Shown here piece after piece: positions 7,988 to 15,737 of a DNA stretch of 64,000 nucleotides. The position numbers and the translations under genes are program-made. Position 1 is the first letter of the stretch. Each line of letters starts with the position of its first letter. The notes under the pieces are model-generated. The model searched no databases. It saw only the letters and a program-made list of their open reading frames with translations, and was not told where the DNA came from. The stretch lies in assembly GCF_003857055.1 (NCBI RefSeq), contig NZ_QGSZ01000233.1:1-64000 (forward strand). The letters run 5' to 3'. Source of the stretch: Micromonospora inaquosa (GTDB lineage Bacteria; Actinomycetota; Actinomycetes; Mycobacteriales; Micromonosporaceae).

Positions 7988-9100
7988 TCACCGGCGCGCG
8001 GTGTGCCTCCACCGCAGCACGCCGGCCAGCCCGAGCAGGACCAGCAGAACCCCGGCACCGGCCGCCAGCGGCCAGGTCCACCCACCCAGCCCGGTGGTGT
8101 CCTCGGCGATCGGACGGGCCAGGGTGGACAACGCCGGCGCGGCGGACTCCGTCAGGGGTGCGGCGGTGGCCGTGGTGGCCGTGGCCGGGTAGCGCAGGAT
8201 GGTCGAGCGGGTGCCGGATGGTTGACCAGCGGACTCGGAGACGGTGAGCAAGGACCGGCCGTCGCGACTGTAGGTGATCGACTCGCCCTGGGGCTCGTCC
8301 GGCAACGGGGTGACCCGCGCAGTGCCGGTGGTCAACGCGCGGACCACGTCGCCGTCGGGCACGTCGTACTCGAAGGCGTCGGCGTAGCTGCGCAGCGCCA
8401 CCCGCCGTCCGTCCGGTGCGCTCGCCGCGCCGGTGATCACCCCGCGTCCCAGGAAGGAGAACGGGTTGCTGGTCGTGGTCGTCGGCAGGGTCACCTGGCC
8501 GAGCGCGGTCAGCGGTGTCGTCGCGTCCGCCCGCAGCGCGGTGGTCGGCGCGTACAGGAAGACGGTGCCACTGCCACCCTTGGTGATGATCAACGGCCGA
8601 CCGGACGCGTCGAGCAGCAGCGCCTCGGCGTCGTGCGGACGGTCCGGGTAGGTCATCCGGTGCAGCACCGGCTGCTTCGCCCCCGGCGCGAGCCGCCACA
8701 CCCCGACCGTCGGCCGGGAGCGGTCGTTGTCGCCGATGTCAGCGACCCAGATGGTGCCGTCCCGGCCGATGGCCAGGTCCTCGGTGTCGCGGGGCCGGGA
8801 CGGGAAGGAGACCGTTCGCACCACCGCGCAACGCTGGTCGAGGAAGAAGATCCGACGGCGGGCCTCGTCGTCGGCCCCGTCGTTGATCACCACGTACCCG
8901 TCGTCGCTGGCGACCATCCCGGAGATCTCGCGGAGCCGGTCGTCGCGCACCTGGCAGACCGGCGTCCCCGCCGCCGTGCCCGCCGTGGCGGTGCCCGGCA
9001 CCAGCACCACGGCCGGCGGCAGCGCGCCGGCGAGCAACGCGGTCAGCACCGCCCCCGCACGAGCACGCCGCCCCCAGGTCAACCGTCCGCGTACCCGCAT
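7988..9100 (-). CDS. Exported beta-propeller-like protein with C-terminal membrane anchor
   Basis: The 370-aa product begins with a signal sequence (MRVRGRLTWGRRARAGAVLT, then a hydrophobic stretch ending near ATAGTAAG). The middle has repeated strand patterns such as EISGMVASDDGYVVINDGAD, EDLAIGRDGTIWVADIGDN and GESITYSRDGRSLLTVSES, as in propeller or SMP-30-like folds. A hydrophobic helix near residues 340-360 and a basic tail (RWRHTARR) form a stop-transfer anchor, so the propeller is extracellular. GGAGGGTGGGCG before ATG 9100 supports the start. Related proteins are annotated only as hypothetical. Ligand unknown. Confidence 0.7.
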   Translation of the reverse strand: MRVRGRLTWGRRARAGAVLTALLAGALPPAVVLVPGTATAGTAAGTPVCQVRDDRLREISGMVASDDGYVVINDGADDEARRRIFFLDQRCAVVRTVSFPSRPRDTEDLAIGRDGTIWVADIGDNDRSRPTVGVWRLAPGAKQPVLHRMTYPDRPHDAEALLLDASGRPLIITKGGSGTVFLYAPTTALRADATTPLTALGQVTLPTTTTSNPFSFLGRGVITGAASAPDGRRVALRSYADAFEYDVPDGDVVRALTTGTARVTPLPDEPQGESITYSRDGRSLLTVSESAGQPSGTRSTILRYPATATTATAAPLTESAAPALSTLARPIAEDTTGLGGWTWPLAAGAGVLLVLLGLAGVLRWRHTARR

Positions 9101-9245
9101 CGCCCACCCTCCTCGTCGCGGCCGTGAGCGGCCACCCGCCCATCCTGGCCGATCCCGGCCACCGGCGGCGGTCATCGGGGGGACGCGCCCGGGCCCCTGG
9201 TCGATGTACTGTCGCCCCGCCTGATTCTGAAGCCGGAGGCTGTCC

Positions 9246-10208
9246 ATGTCCGTGAACGACACCGCGCCGGCCAGCCGATTCGGGCGAGGGTTGCTGCGCC
9301 GCCTCGGCCGCCCGACCGGTGGCGCCGTCGCGTGGGTGTCGCTCGCAGCGATCATCTGCGGCCTCTTCACCGGCGCGCTGACGAGCCGGGCCGCCTGGGA
9401 GACGTCTCGACCACAGCCCGACCGGGCCGAGGCCGCCGCCATCCTCACCGAGGTCTTTCCCGGGCACGACCTCGGTGAGATCGACACCCCGCCGGCGCTC
9501 TTCGTCGTCTACGGGCACGCGCTGCGCCTGAAGACCGTCAAGACCCTGTTGTTCGGTGACGGCGGCGAGTACCAGGAGAGCGCCACCGGCGCCGGCGCCC
9601 TCGGCGCACCACCGGCGCCCGTCGAGCAGATCCTCGCGGTGGCCCGGGAGCGCCTGACCGGTGCCGGCTGGCGGGTGTACGACCCGCAGGTGTCGGATCG
9701 CGTCAGCTGCGCGGACAAGATGTGCGCCACCCCGCAGGCGGTCACCGACACCGCCGTGACCGCCCGACGTGGCGACACCATCCTGAACGCCTCGATCTCC
9801 TCGCAGACAGCCGCCGACGCCACCTACCTGTCGGTGGAGCTGCACCGCGCGCCGCCGCCCCTGGTGGTCCCCGCCGGAGTGCTCGGCACGGTGTCGGGCG
9901 CGGTGGCCGGTTGGCTGGTCTTCGGCTGGGCGAGCCGACGCACCGAGGGGCGCCGACGCCGCGGCGCGGTGCACGGACTGGTCGGGGTGGCCATGGTGCT
10001 GTGGTGGCTGCCGGTGCTGCTGAGCGTCCCGACCCTGCTGGGGCACCACCTTGGCGAGCCGCACCCGGCGTGGCACCCGTACTGGGAGTGGCTGGGCCAG
10101 CCGAGCGCCTCGCTGCTCTTCCTGGTCGGCGCGGTGTGCGTGCTGCTGGCGCTGGGGCTGGCTGCCGGATCCCGTCGGGGCGCCAGCGCCGAGGCGACGG
10201 CCGACTGA
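9246..10208 (+). CDS. Hypothetical membrane protein with four predicted helices (320 aa)
   Basis: One hydrophobic helix lies at about 27-50 (AVAWVSLAAIICGLFTGAL) and three more in the C-terminal third (about 205-228, 240-260 and 283-308). Between the first and second is a soluble domain of about 150 residues with a Cys pair (SCADKMC) that could form an extracytoplasmic disulfide. GGAGG upstream of ATG 9246 supports the start. It is divergent from the propeller protein, with a 145-bp gap. No family was recognised; similar proteins are common in Micromonosporaceae. Its role may be at the cell surface. Confidence 0.65.
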   Translation: MSVNDTAPASRFGRGLLRRLGRPTGGAVAWVSLAAIICGLFTGALTSRAAWETSRPQPDRAEAAAILTEVFPGHDLGEIDTPPALFVVYGHALRLKTVKTLLFGDGGEYQESATGAGALGAPPAPVEQILAVARERLTGAGWRVYDPQVSDRVSCADKMCATPQAVTDTAVTARRGDTILNASISSQTAADATYLSVELHRAPPPLVVPAGVLGTVSGAVAGWLVFGWASRRTEGRRRRGAVHGLVGVAMVLWWLPVLLSVPTLLGHHLGEPHPAWHPYWEWLGQPSASLLFLVGAVCVLLALGLAAGSRRGASAEATAD

Positions 10209-10392
10209 CCGCCGTCGGACGGGGTCACGACCCGCCCGGCCCCGGCCCCGGCCACTGCCACCGAGGGCGTGACACCGGCAGCCCCGTTCCGAAAACTGCC
10301 GATATCTTGACCGGCCTGGCGGCCTGAGTGCGGCGGTGGCGGGTAGGCAGCGGCCCGGCGGCATGTCGACACCCGCCGGGTGGGAGGCTCCG

Positions 10393-10665
10393 ATGAGCAC
10401 GTACCGGGATGAACAGGGCGGCACGATCCCTCCTCCGGAGGCGGATGCCCTTGAGCAACGACAGGACGCGTTCGACGTCGGGCCTCCGGACCGGGTGTCG
10501 GGTGACGTGGACCCGGAGGCGGCCGAGGCCGACCTGGCCGAGCAGGGCGCCTTCCCGGCGGGCACGCTCGAGGAGGTGACGTCGCTGCCGGCCGACGCCA
10601 ACCCGGCGGACGCCCTCGAACAGCGCCAGGAGATCCCGGTCCGTGACGAGGGGCGTCGCACCTGA
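10393..10665 (+). CDS. Small acidic hypothetical protein (90 aa)
   Basis: The protein reads MSTYRDEQGGTIPPPEADAL and is rich in Asp, Glu, Ala and Pro. DALEQRQ occurs twice (near residues 18 and 74), flanking ADLAEQGAFP and DPEAAEADL, so it seems to be built from short related segments and is probably disordered or helical. GGGAGG 6 nt before ATG 10393 supports this start over the ATG at 10363. No enzyme motif or membrane segment is visible. Similar short acidic proteins of unknown function are common in actinomycetes. Confidence 0.65.
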   Translation: MSTYRDEQGGTIPPPEADALEQRQDAFDVGPPDRVSGDVDPEAAEADLAEQGAFPAGTLEEVTSLPADANPADALEQRQEIPVRDEGRRT

Positions 10666-10714
10666 GCACGCCCGCTCCCGCCGGCCCGGCCGGCGCTGAC
10701 CGGCTGCGCCGACC

Positions 10715-10755
10715 GGCCGGCTCAACCGGCTGAGCTGGTCGGCCGGCTCAACCGG
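10715..10755. repeat. 15-bp direct repeat in the convergent intergenic region
   Basis: GGCCGGCTCAACCGG occurs at 10715-10729 and 10741-10755. The second copy overlaps the stop codon of the Nramp gene. The surrounding CCGG-rich sequence can fold into several hairpins and may terminate both convergent genes. Confidence 0.6.
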
Positions 10756-12016
10756 TGACGACCTGCCAGAGGAGGAACGCGTTGAGCGCGACCACCAACA
10801 CCGCCACGAGGGACGCGGCGGCGGTGGTGAGCGGGTGGTTGACGAGGTTGCCCATCAGGTCGCGGCGGCGGGTGAAGGCGACCACCGGGATCAGTGCGAA
10901 CGGGATGCCGAAGCTGAGGATGACCTGGGACAGCACGAGCGCCCGGGTCGGGTCGAGGCCGATGGCGAGCACCCCCAGCGCGGGCAGCAGAGTGACCAGC
11001 CGACGCAGCAGCAGCGGAATCCGCCGCCGCAGGAAGCCCTGCATGATCACTTCTCCGGCGTAGGTGCCGACGCTGGTGGAGGCGAGCCCCGAGACCAGCA
11101 GGGCGACGGCGAACCCGAACGCGGCGGCGGTCCCGATGGTCTGGCCGAGCCCGGCGTGTACCCCCTCCAGGCTGTCCGCGCCGCCCGGGCCGCCGCCCCG
11201 GAAGCTGGCTGCGGCGATCAGCAGCATGGCGAGGTTGACCGCGCCGGCCGCGCTCAGGGCGAGCAGTACGTCGGCGCGCTGGCCACGGAACAGGATCCGG
11301 CGCTCGGCGTCGTCGGCGGCGGGAATGCGGTCACGGGTGAGCGCGGAGTGCACGTAGATGACGTGCGGCATGACGGTCGCGCCGAGGATGCCGGCGGCCA
11401 GCAGCACGCTGTCTGTGCCCTGCAGGCGCGGCACCAGACCCGCCATGGCCGAGCCGGGATCGGAGCCGGAGGCGAGCAGGTTGGCGGCGAAGGCCAGCAC
11501 GATCACACCGAGCAGGACGGCGATGGCGACCTCGAAGGCGCGGTAACCGCGTGAGCGCAGCGCGAGCACGGCGAACGCGGCCGTGCCGATGATGAGCCCG
11601 CCGGGCAGCAGGGGGATGCCGAAGAGCAGGTACAGGGCAACCGCGCCACCGATCACCTCGGCCAGGTCGGTGGCCATGGCGACCAGTTCGGCCTGCACCC
11701 ACATCATCCGGTTCACCGGCCGGGGTAGGCGCTCCCGACACAGCTCGGGCAGGCTGCGCCCGGTGGCCAGACCCAGCTTCGCGGTGAGTGTCTGCACCAG
11801 CATCGCCATCAGGTTGGCCACCACCACGACCCAGACCAGCAGGTACCCGTAGCGGGCGCCGGCGGCGGAGTTGGTGGCGAAGTTGCCGGGATCGACGTAG
11901 GCGACGGCGGCGACGAAGGCCGGGCCGAGCAGGATCAGCCGACCGCGTACGCGGCCCCGGGCGCGAGCGGCCTGTAGTGGAGTCGTCCTCGACGTCGTCA
12001 GTTCGTTGGTGACCAT
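10748..12016 (-). CDS. mntH: Nramp-family divalent metal transporter
   Basis: The 422-aa membrane protein carries the Nramp signature: AYVDPGNFATNSAAG (DPGN at 42-45 in the first helix, metal ligands Asp and Asn) and ATVMPHVIYVHSAL (the MPH motif of helix 6). About 11 hydrophobic helices are visible, as expected for proton-coupled Mn2+/Fe2+ uptake across the cytoplasmic membrane. The start at ATG 12016 is chosen because GGGAGGGG lies just upstream; an earlier in-frame ATG adds 29 unlikely residues. It is divergent from the YtrA-type regulator. No manganese-repressor box was identified. Confidence 0.93.
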   Translation of the reverse strand: MVTNELTTSRTTPLQAARARGRVRGRLILLGPAFVAAVAYVDPGNFATNSAAGARYGYLLVWVVVVANLMAMLVQTLTAKLGLATGRSLPELCRERLPRPVNRMMWVQAELVAMATDLAEVIGGAVALYLLFGIPLLPGGLIIGTAAFAVLALRSRGYRAFEVAIAVLLGVIVLAFAANLLASGSDPGSAMAGLVPRLQGTDSVLLAAGILGATVMPHVIYVHSALTRDRIPAADDAERRILFRGQRADVLLALSAAGAVNLAMLLIAAASFRGGGPGGADSLEGVHAGLGQTIGTAAAFGFAVALLVSGLASTSVGTYAGEVIMQGFLRRRIPLLLRRLVTLLPALGVLAIGLDPTRALVLSQVILSFGIPFALIPVVAFTRRRDLMGNLVNHPLTTAAASLVAVLVVALNAFLLWQVVTG

Positions 12017-12191
12017 CGAACCCCTCCCGTCCGCGCGGATCGCTGCCGGTCCCTTCCCCGCCGGCTGGCCCCTCGGTGCCAACACCTGGCCCGCCGGTGC
12101 CACCCGGGTCGGGCCGCCACGGGGGCCGGATGTGCTGAACGTTGCGGGTCGGGCTTGACAGCCGGAAGGTCAGCAATGAAGCTGTCTATTA

Positions 12192-12209
12192 GTCCTACTG
12201 TCGTAGGAC
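12192..12209. promoter_or_regulatory. Predicted operator of the YtrA-type GntR regulator
   Basis: GTCCTAC (12192-12198) and GTAGGAC (12203-12209) form a perfect 7-bp inverted repeat with a TGTC spacer, 20 bp upstream of the regulator start. YtrA-subfamily GntR proteins usually repress their own ABC operon from such a site. It also lies in the divergent region toward mntH. Confidence 0.65.
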
Positions 12210-12229
12210 AACAGGAAGGATCATCGCGA

Positions 12230-12637
12230 GTGATCGAGTTCGTACTGGACAGCCGGTCGAAGGTGAACACCTACATGCAGCTCGTGCAGCAGGTGAAACA
12301 GGCGCTGCGGGTCGGCCTGCTGACGCCGGGAGACCAGTTGCCGAAGGTCCGGGACGTCGCGCAATCCCTGGCGATCAACCCGAACACGGTGCTGAAGGCG
12401 TACCGGGAGTTGGAGATCGAGGGTCTGGTCGGCGGCCGACCCGGGGTGGGCACCTTTGTCCAGCGCACCCTGGCCGGGGCGTCCCTGCCCAACCAGGCCG
12501 AGCTGCGCGACGACCTGGTCGCCTGGCTGCACCGGGCGCAGGCCGCCGGCCTCACGGCCGAGGACGTCATCGCCCTCGTGGAGACGACGCTGCGCGCCAC
12601 CCTCACCGACGACGCCCCGCAGAAGGAGCCCGCATGA
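12230..12637 (+). CDS. YtrA-subfamily GntR transcriptional regulator
   Basis: The 135-aa protein starts at GTG 12230 (reads MIEFVLDSRSKVNTYMQLVQ) after AGGAAGGA. Residues 12-78 form the GntR winged helix (LLTPGDQLPKVRDVAQSLAINPNTVLKAYREL), followed by a short helical C-terminal segment (about 85-125) typical of the YtrA subfamily, which lacks a full effector domain. It probably represses its own operon, responding to envelope stress or a peptide antibiotic. It overlaps the next gene by 4 bp (ATGA). A longer frame from 12155 would place the operator inside the coding region and is rejected. Confidence 0.88.
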   Translation: MIEFVLDSRSKVNTYMQLVQQVKQALRVGLLTPGDQLPKVRDVAQSLAINPNTVLKAYRELEIEGLVGGRPGVGTFVQRTLAGASLPNQAELRDDLVAWLHRAQAAGLTAEDVIALVETTLRATLTDDAPQKEPA

Positions 12638-13548
12638 GCGGAACGAGAGGACAGAGGATGGACATGGTCTTGGAGACCGACCGGCTCGGCAAGCGGTACG
12701 GCAGCACCTGGGCGTTGCGGGACTGCTCGCTGCATCTGCCGGCCGGCCGGATCGCCGCCTTGGTCGGGCCGAACGGCGCGGGCAAGAGCACGCTGTTGCA
12801 CCTGGCCGTCGGGCTGCTCAAGCCCGACGCCGGCACGGTCCGGGTGTTCGGCCGGTCCCCCTACGGCGACACCGAGGGCCTGGCCGACATCGGCTTCGTC
12901 GCCCAGGACACCCCGCTGTACCGGGACTTCACGGCGGCCGAGTTGGTCATCGCCGGCGGCAAGCTGAACAGGCGGTGGGACGCGACGTTGGCCCGTCAGC
13001 GGCTGGCCCAGCTCGGCATACCGCCGGACAAGCCGGTCGGCAAGCTCTCCGGCGGTCAACGAGCCCAGGTCGCGCTCGCCCTGGCACTGGCCAAACAGCC
13101 GCGGCTGCTGCTGCTCGACGAACCGGTCGCCAGCCTCGACCCGCTGGCTCGACGGGAGTTCCTCCAGTCGCTGATGGGTAGCGTCGCGGAGTCGGGCACC
13201 ACAGTCCTGCTCTCGTCGCACCTGCTGGCCGACCTGGAACGCGTCTGCGACTACCTGATCGTGCTGAACGCCTCGCAGGTGCAGCTCACCGGCGCGGTCG
13301 ACGACCTGGTCAGCGAGCACCGGCAGCTCGTCGGGCCGCGCCACGACGGCGGCGCTGTCGGGGGCGTCGCCGCAGTGGTCCGGGCCAGCCACACCGACCG
13401 GCAGTCCACACTGCTCGTCCGCACCGACGGGCCGGTCACCGATCCGGCCTGGACGGTCCGCGAGGTCAGCCTGGAGGACGTCGTGCTGGCCTACCTGGCC
13501 GACGGCACCACGCAGACCAGTCACAGCGAGTGGGGGGTGCCGGCATGA
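12634..13548 (+). CDS. ABC transporter ATP-binding protein (YtrB-like)
   Basis: The 304-aa protein has Walker A GPNGAGKST at 45-53, the signature LSGGQ at 138-142, Walker B LLLLDEP near 158-164 and the switch His in LLSSHLL. It drives the permease encoded immediately downstream, with which it overlaps by 4 bp. AGAAGGAG lies 5 nt before ATG 12634; an alternative ATG at 12658 also has a GAGG-like site. The C-terminal 80 residues are a regulatory extension. The operon regulator-ATPase-permease is typical of YtrA-controlled export systems. Confidence 0.9.
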   Translation: MSGTRGQRMDMVLETDRLGKRYGSTWALRDCSLHLPAGRIAALVGPNGAGKSTLLHLAVGLLKPDAGTVRVFGRSPYGDTEGLADIGFVAQDTPLYRDFTAAELVIAGGKLNRRWDATLARQRLAQLGIPPDKPVGKLSGGQRAQVALALALAKQPRLLLLDEPVASLDPLARREFLQSLMGSVAESGTTVLLSSHLLADLERVCDYLIVLNASQVQLTGAVDDLVSEHRQLVGPRHDGGAVGGVAAVVRASHTDRQSTLLVRTDGPVTDPAWTVREVSLEDVVLAYLADGTTQTSHSEWGVPA

Positions 13549-14534
13549 TCTGGCTGACCTGGCGGCAACACCGCAAGCAGGCGTTCTACACCCTGCTGGC
13601 GCTCGCGGCGCTCGCCGCCCTTCTGGTGCCCATCGGCCTGGCGATGCGGCACACCTTCTCCGACCTCGGGCTGACGGACTGCGCCAGTCAACTCGCCCGC
13701 GCCGACGTGGCGCAGGCAACCCGGGAGACGTGCGACGCGGGCTACCGGCGCTTCGGCAACCAGTACGGCAACCTCAGTCTGGTGGCCGTACTGCTGATCA
13801 CCCTGCCGGTGCTGATCGGCCTCTTCTGGGGTGCGCCACTGGTCGCCCGCGAGGTGGAGCAGGGCACGCACCGGTTCGTCTGGACCCAGGGCGTCGGCCG
13901 GACCCGCTGGGCCCTGGTGAAGTTCGGTCTGGTGAGCGGGTCCGTTCTGATCCTCGCGACGGTCTACGGGCTGGGCATGTCCTGGTGGGTCGACCCGCTC
14001 ACCAAGGCCGCGCACGAGGGCCGGTTCGGCATGATCGTCTTCGATCTGCAGGGCATTGTCCCGATCGGGTACACACTGTTCGCCGTGGCGCTGGGCGTCT
14101 TCGCCGGCACCGTCTGGAAGCGGATGCTGCCCGCAATGGGCATCACCCTCGCCGGCTTCATCGGCGTACGGGCGGCGGTGGAGCTGCTGGCCCGACGGCA
14201 CTATCAGCCGGCCCGGACGCAGACCTTCCCGATCGAGGGGGAAGGGCCACCGGAGGTCAGCCGGGGAGACTGGGTCCTCGCGCAGGGCGTCCGGAACCCC
14301 GACGGCACGATGATCGCGGAGGGCGGCCGGATTCAGTGCCCGTCGGGTGGCAAGGGGCCGGAGGGTCGGGTCTGCGGGGCCGAGTTGGGCCTCGAACCGG
14401 GCGCGTACAACTGGCAGCTCTACCAGCCGGCGGACCGGTTCTGGCTGTTCCAGGGCATCGAGACCGGCGTCTTCGTCGCCCTCGCCGTGCTGCTGCTCTA
14501 TCTCGCCATCCGACGGGTCCGGCGGATCGCCTAG
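13545..14534 (+). CDS. ABC-2-type permease of the YtrA-controlled transporter
   Basis: The 329-aa protein starts MIWLTWRQHRKQAFYTLLAL, the usual cytoplasmic start and first helix of actinobacterial ABC permeases. Further helices are at about 85-105 (AVLLITLPVLIGLFWGAPLV), 130-155, 165-190, 195-215 and 305-325. A soluble, Gly/Pro-rich segment with two cysteines (about 240-290) faces one side. It forms the membrane part with the ATPase at 12634-13548; the start overlaps that gene's stop. The substrate is unknown; related systems act in cell envelope or antibiotic response. Confidence 0.82.
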   Translation: MIWLTWRQHRKQAFYTLLALAALAALLVPIGLAMRHTFSDLGLTDCASQLARADVAQATRETCDAGYRRFGNQYGNLSLVAVLLITLPVLIGLFWGAPLVAREVEQGTHRFVWTQGVGRTRWALVKFGLVSGSVLILATVYGLGMSWWVDPLTKAAHEGRFGMIVFDLQGIVPIGYTLFAVALGVFAGTVWKRMLPAMGITLAGFIGVRAAVELLARRHYQPARTQTFPIEGEGPPEVSRGDWVLAQGVRNPDGTMIAEGGRIQCPSGGKGPEGRVCGAELGLEPGAYNWQLYQPADRFWLFQGIETGVFVALAVLLLYLAIRRVRRIA

Positions 14535-14539
14535 CCGCT

Positions 14540-14585
14540 TGACGGGTGCTCGTCGGGGCGCGGGGGCCTCGGCGATCACCCGTCA
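14540..14585. terminator. Possible bidirectional terminator between convergent genes
   Basis: TGACGGGTG at 14540-14548 pairs with CACCCGTCA at 14577-14585 around a 28-nt GC-rich loop. It overlaps the stop codon of the minus-strand gene. The long loop makes the call uncertain. Confidence 0.4.
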
Positions 14586-15671
14586 GCGTGCGACCTCGAC
14601 GGTCAGCGACAGCCAGGACGCGAGGTCGTGCAGCTCATCGTGCACGGCCCGGGTCACCTCCGGGGTGAAGGGCACATCCTCGTGGATGGCGTGCACGGTG
14701 AGCGTGGCGCGCCGACGCTCGGCCGTGGCGTCCACCTTTCCGACCAGCCGATCGCCGTGCAGGATCGGCAATGCGAAGTAGCCCCACCGCCGACTCGCCC
14801 TGGGCTTGTACATCTCCAGCACGTACTGGTACTCGAAGAGGTCCGCGAGACGGACCCGGTCGTGCACCAGCCGGTCGAACGGCGACAACAGCGCCGTACG
14901 CCCGGTGAAGGGCTGCCCGAGCGCGGCCGGGTCCACCCGCCACTCCCCCGCGACGCCCTCAATGATCGCTGGCTCGCCGGCGTCGCCGACCTCGGCCGGC
15001 TCGCCGGGGACCACGACCGCCTTCGCCCGCGCGATGCCCAGCGCCCGCAGCCGTCGCTCGTTGCGGAGCCGGCGTGCCTGTTCCAGCTCGACGACGGGCA
15101 CACCGGCCGGGTAGACCCGCTCCGCCACGTCCCAGAGACGCTGTCGGCCCTGGCGGCCGGCGATCGCTACCTCGCCGCGCAGGACCAGGAACTCCAGCAG
15201 CTGGGTGACGTTGCGGTTGTTGGTCCAGCCGGACGACGGCCAGGGCACGGCGCTCGTGTCCGGGATGTCGCGGGAGAGCAGCGGACCGGAACGGCCGAGC
15301 AGGTCGAGCACGTCGCGCCGGAACGAGTCGTTGGCGCGCAGCCACTCGCGGTGGCGCTGGTGACCGGGCGACGCCGCCATCGCCGCGAGGAAGAGCCCGA
15401 GATCGTCCATCGGTCGCACCATGGCCTGGTGCTCGAAGAGCGTCCGGTCCCGTTCGAGGGCCACGCTCAGCTGGGCGGGTTGGTACGACGAGCCGAGCCG
15501 GCTCCAGCAGACGAGGTCGGCGCTGGGCGCGACGGCGGCGGTCGGGTCGATCTGCACCAGCGTCAGCTGACGGACCACGGTGAGGAGGTCGCTCGGACGC
15601 GGAGCGGCCAGCAGTTGGGCCCGGATGGCGATGCGCCGCGCCTGGGCCCGATCGAGTCGGTGCACATCCAC
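14583..15671 (-). CDS. AlkX/YcaQ-like winged-helix DNA glycosylase family protein
   Basis: The 362-aa protein belongs to the HTH_42 superfamily: RLDRAQARRIAIRAQLL at the N terminus, then LTLVQIDPTAAVAPSADLV, with QID fitting the Q-hydrophobic-D motif of the YcaQ/AlkX clade (the AlkZ clade has Q-hydrophobic-Q, as I recall). SPFDRLVHDR and YYFALPILHGDRLVGKVDA-like segments at the C terminus are also typical. Family members unhook DNA interstrand crosslinks or remove bulky alkyl adducts. The GTG at 15671 is preferred to one at 15695, where no ribosome site is seen. The gene follows the ROK regulator gene on the same strand; no resistance cluster is nearby. Confidence 0.83.
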   Translation of the reverse strand: MDVHRLDRAQARRIAIRAQLLAAPRPSDLLTVVRQLTLVQIDPTAAVAPSADLVCWSRLGSSYQPAQLSVALERDRTLFEHQAMVRPMDDLGLFLAAMAASPGHQRHREWLRANDSFRRDVLDLLGRSGPLLSRDIPDTSAVPWPSSGWTNNRNVTQLLEFLVLRGEVAIAGRQGRQRLWDVAERVYPAGVPVVELEQARRLRNERRLRALGIARAKAVVVPGEPAEVGDAGEPAIIEGVAGEWRVDPAALGQPFTGRTALLSPFDRLVHDRVRLADLFEYQYVLEMYKPRASRRWGYFALPILHGDRLVGKVDATAERRRATLTVHAIHEDVPFTPEVTRAVHDELHDLASWLSLTVEVAR

Positions 15672-15737
15672 GCCGGCGAGCCTAACGGCGGCCACCGACA
15701 GGGAGCGGGCCGCTCACCACCGACGGCCAGAGCTACA

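Noticed and set aside
8739..10661. A 640-aa minus-strand frame
   Set aside because: It overlaps two supported genes on both strands and is Arg/Pro/Gly-rich without motifs; third-position GC does not support it.
12155..12160. TTGACA as a -35 box for the YtrA-type operon
   Set aside because: No TATAAT-like hexamer lies at 16-18 bp; the nearest AT-rich hexamer is about 24-26 bp away, too far.
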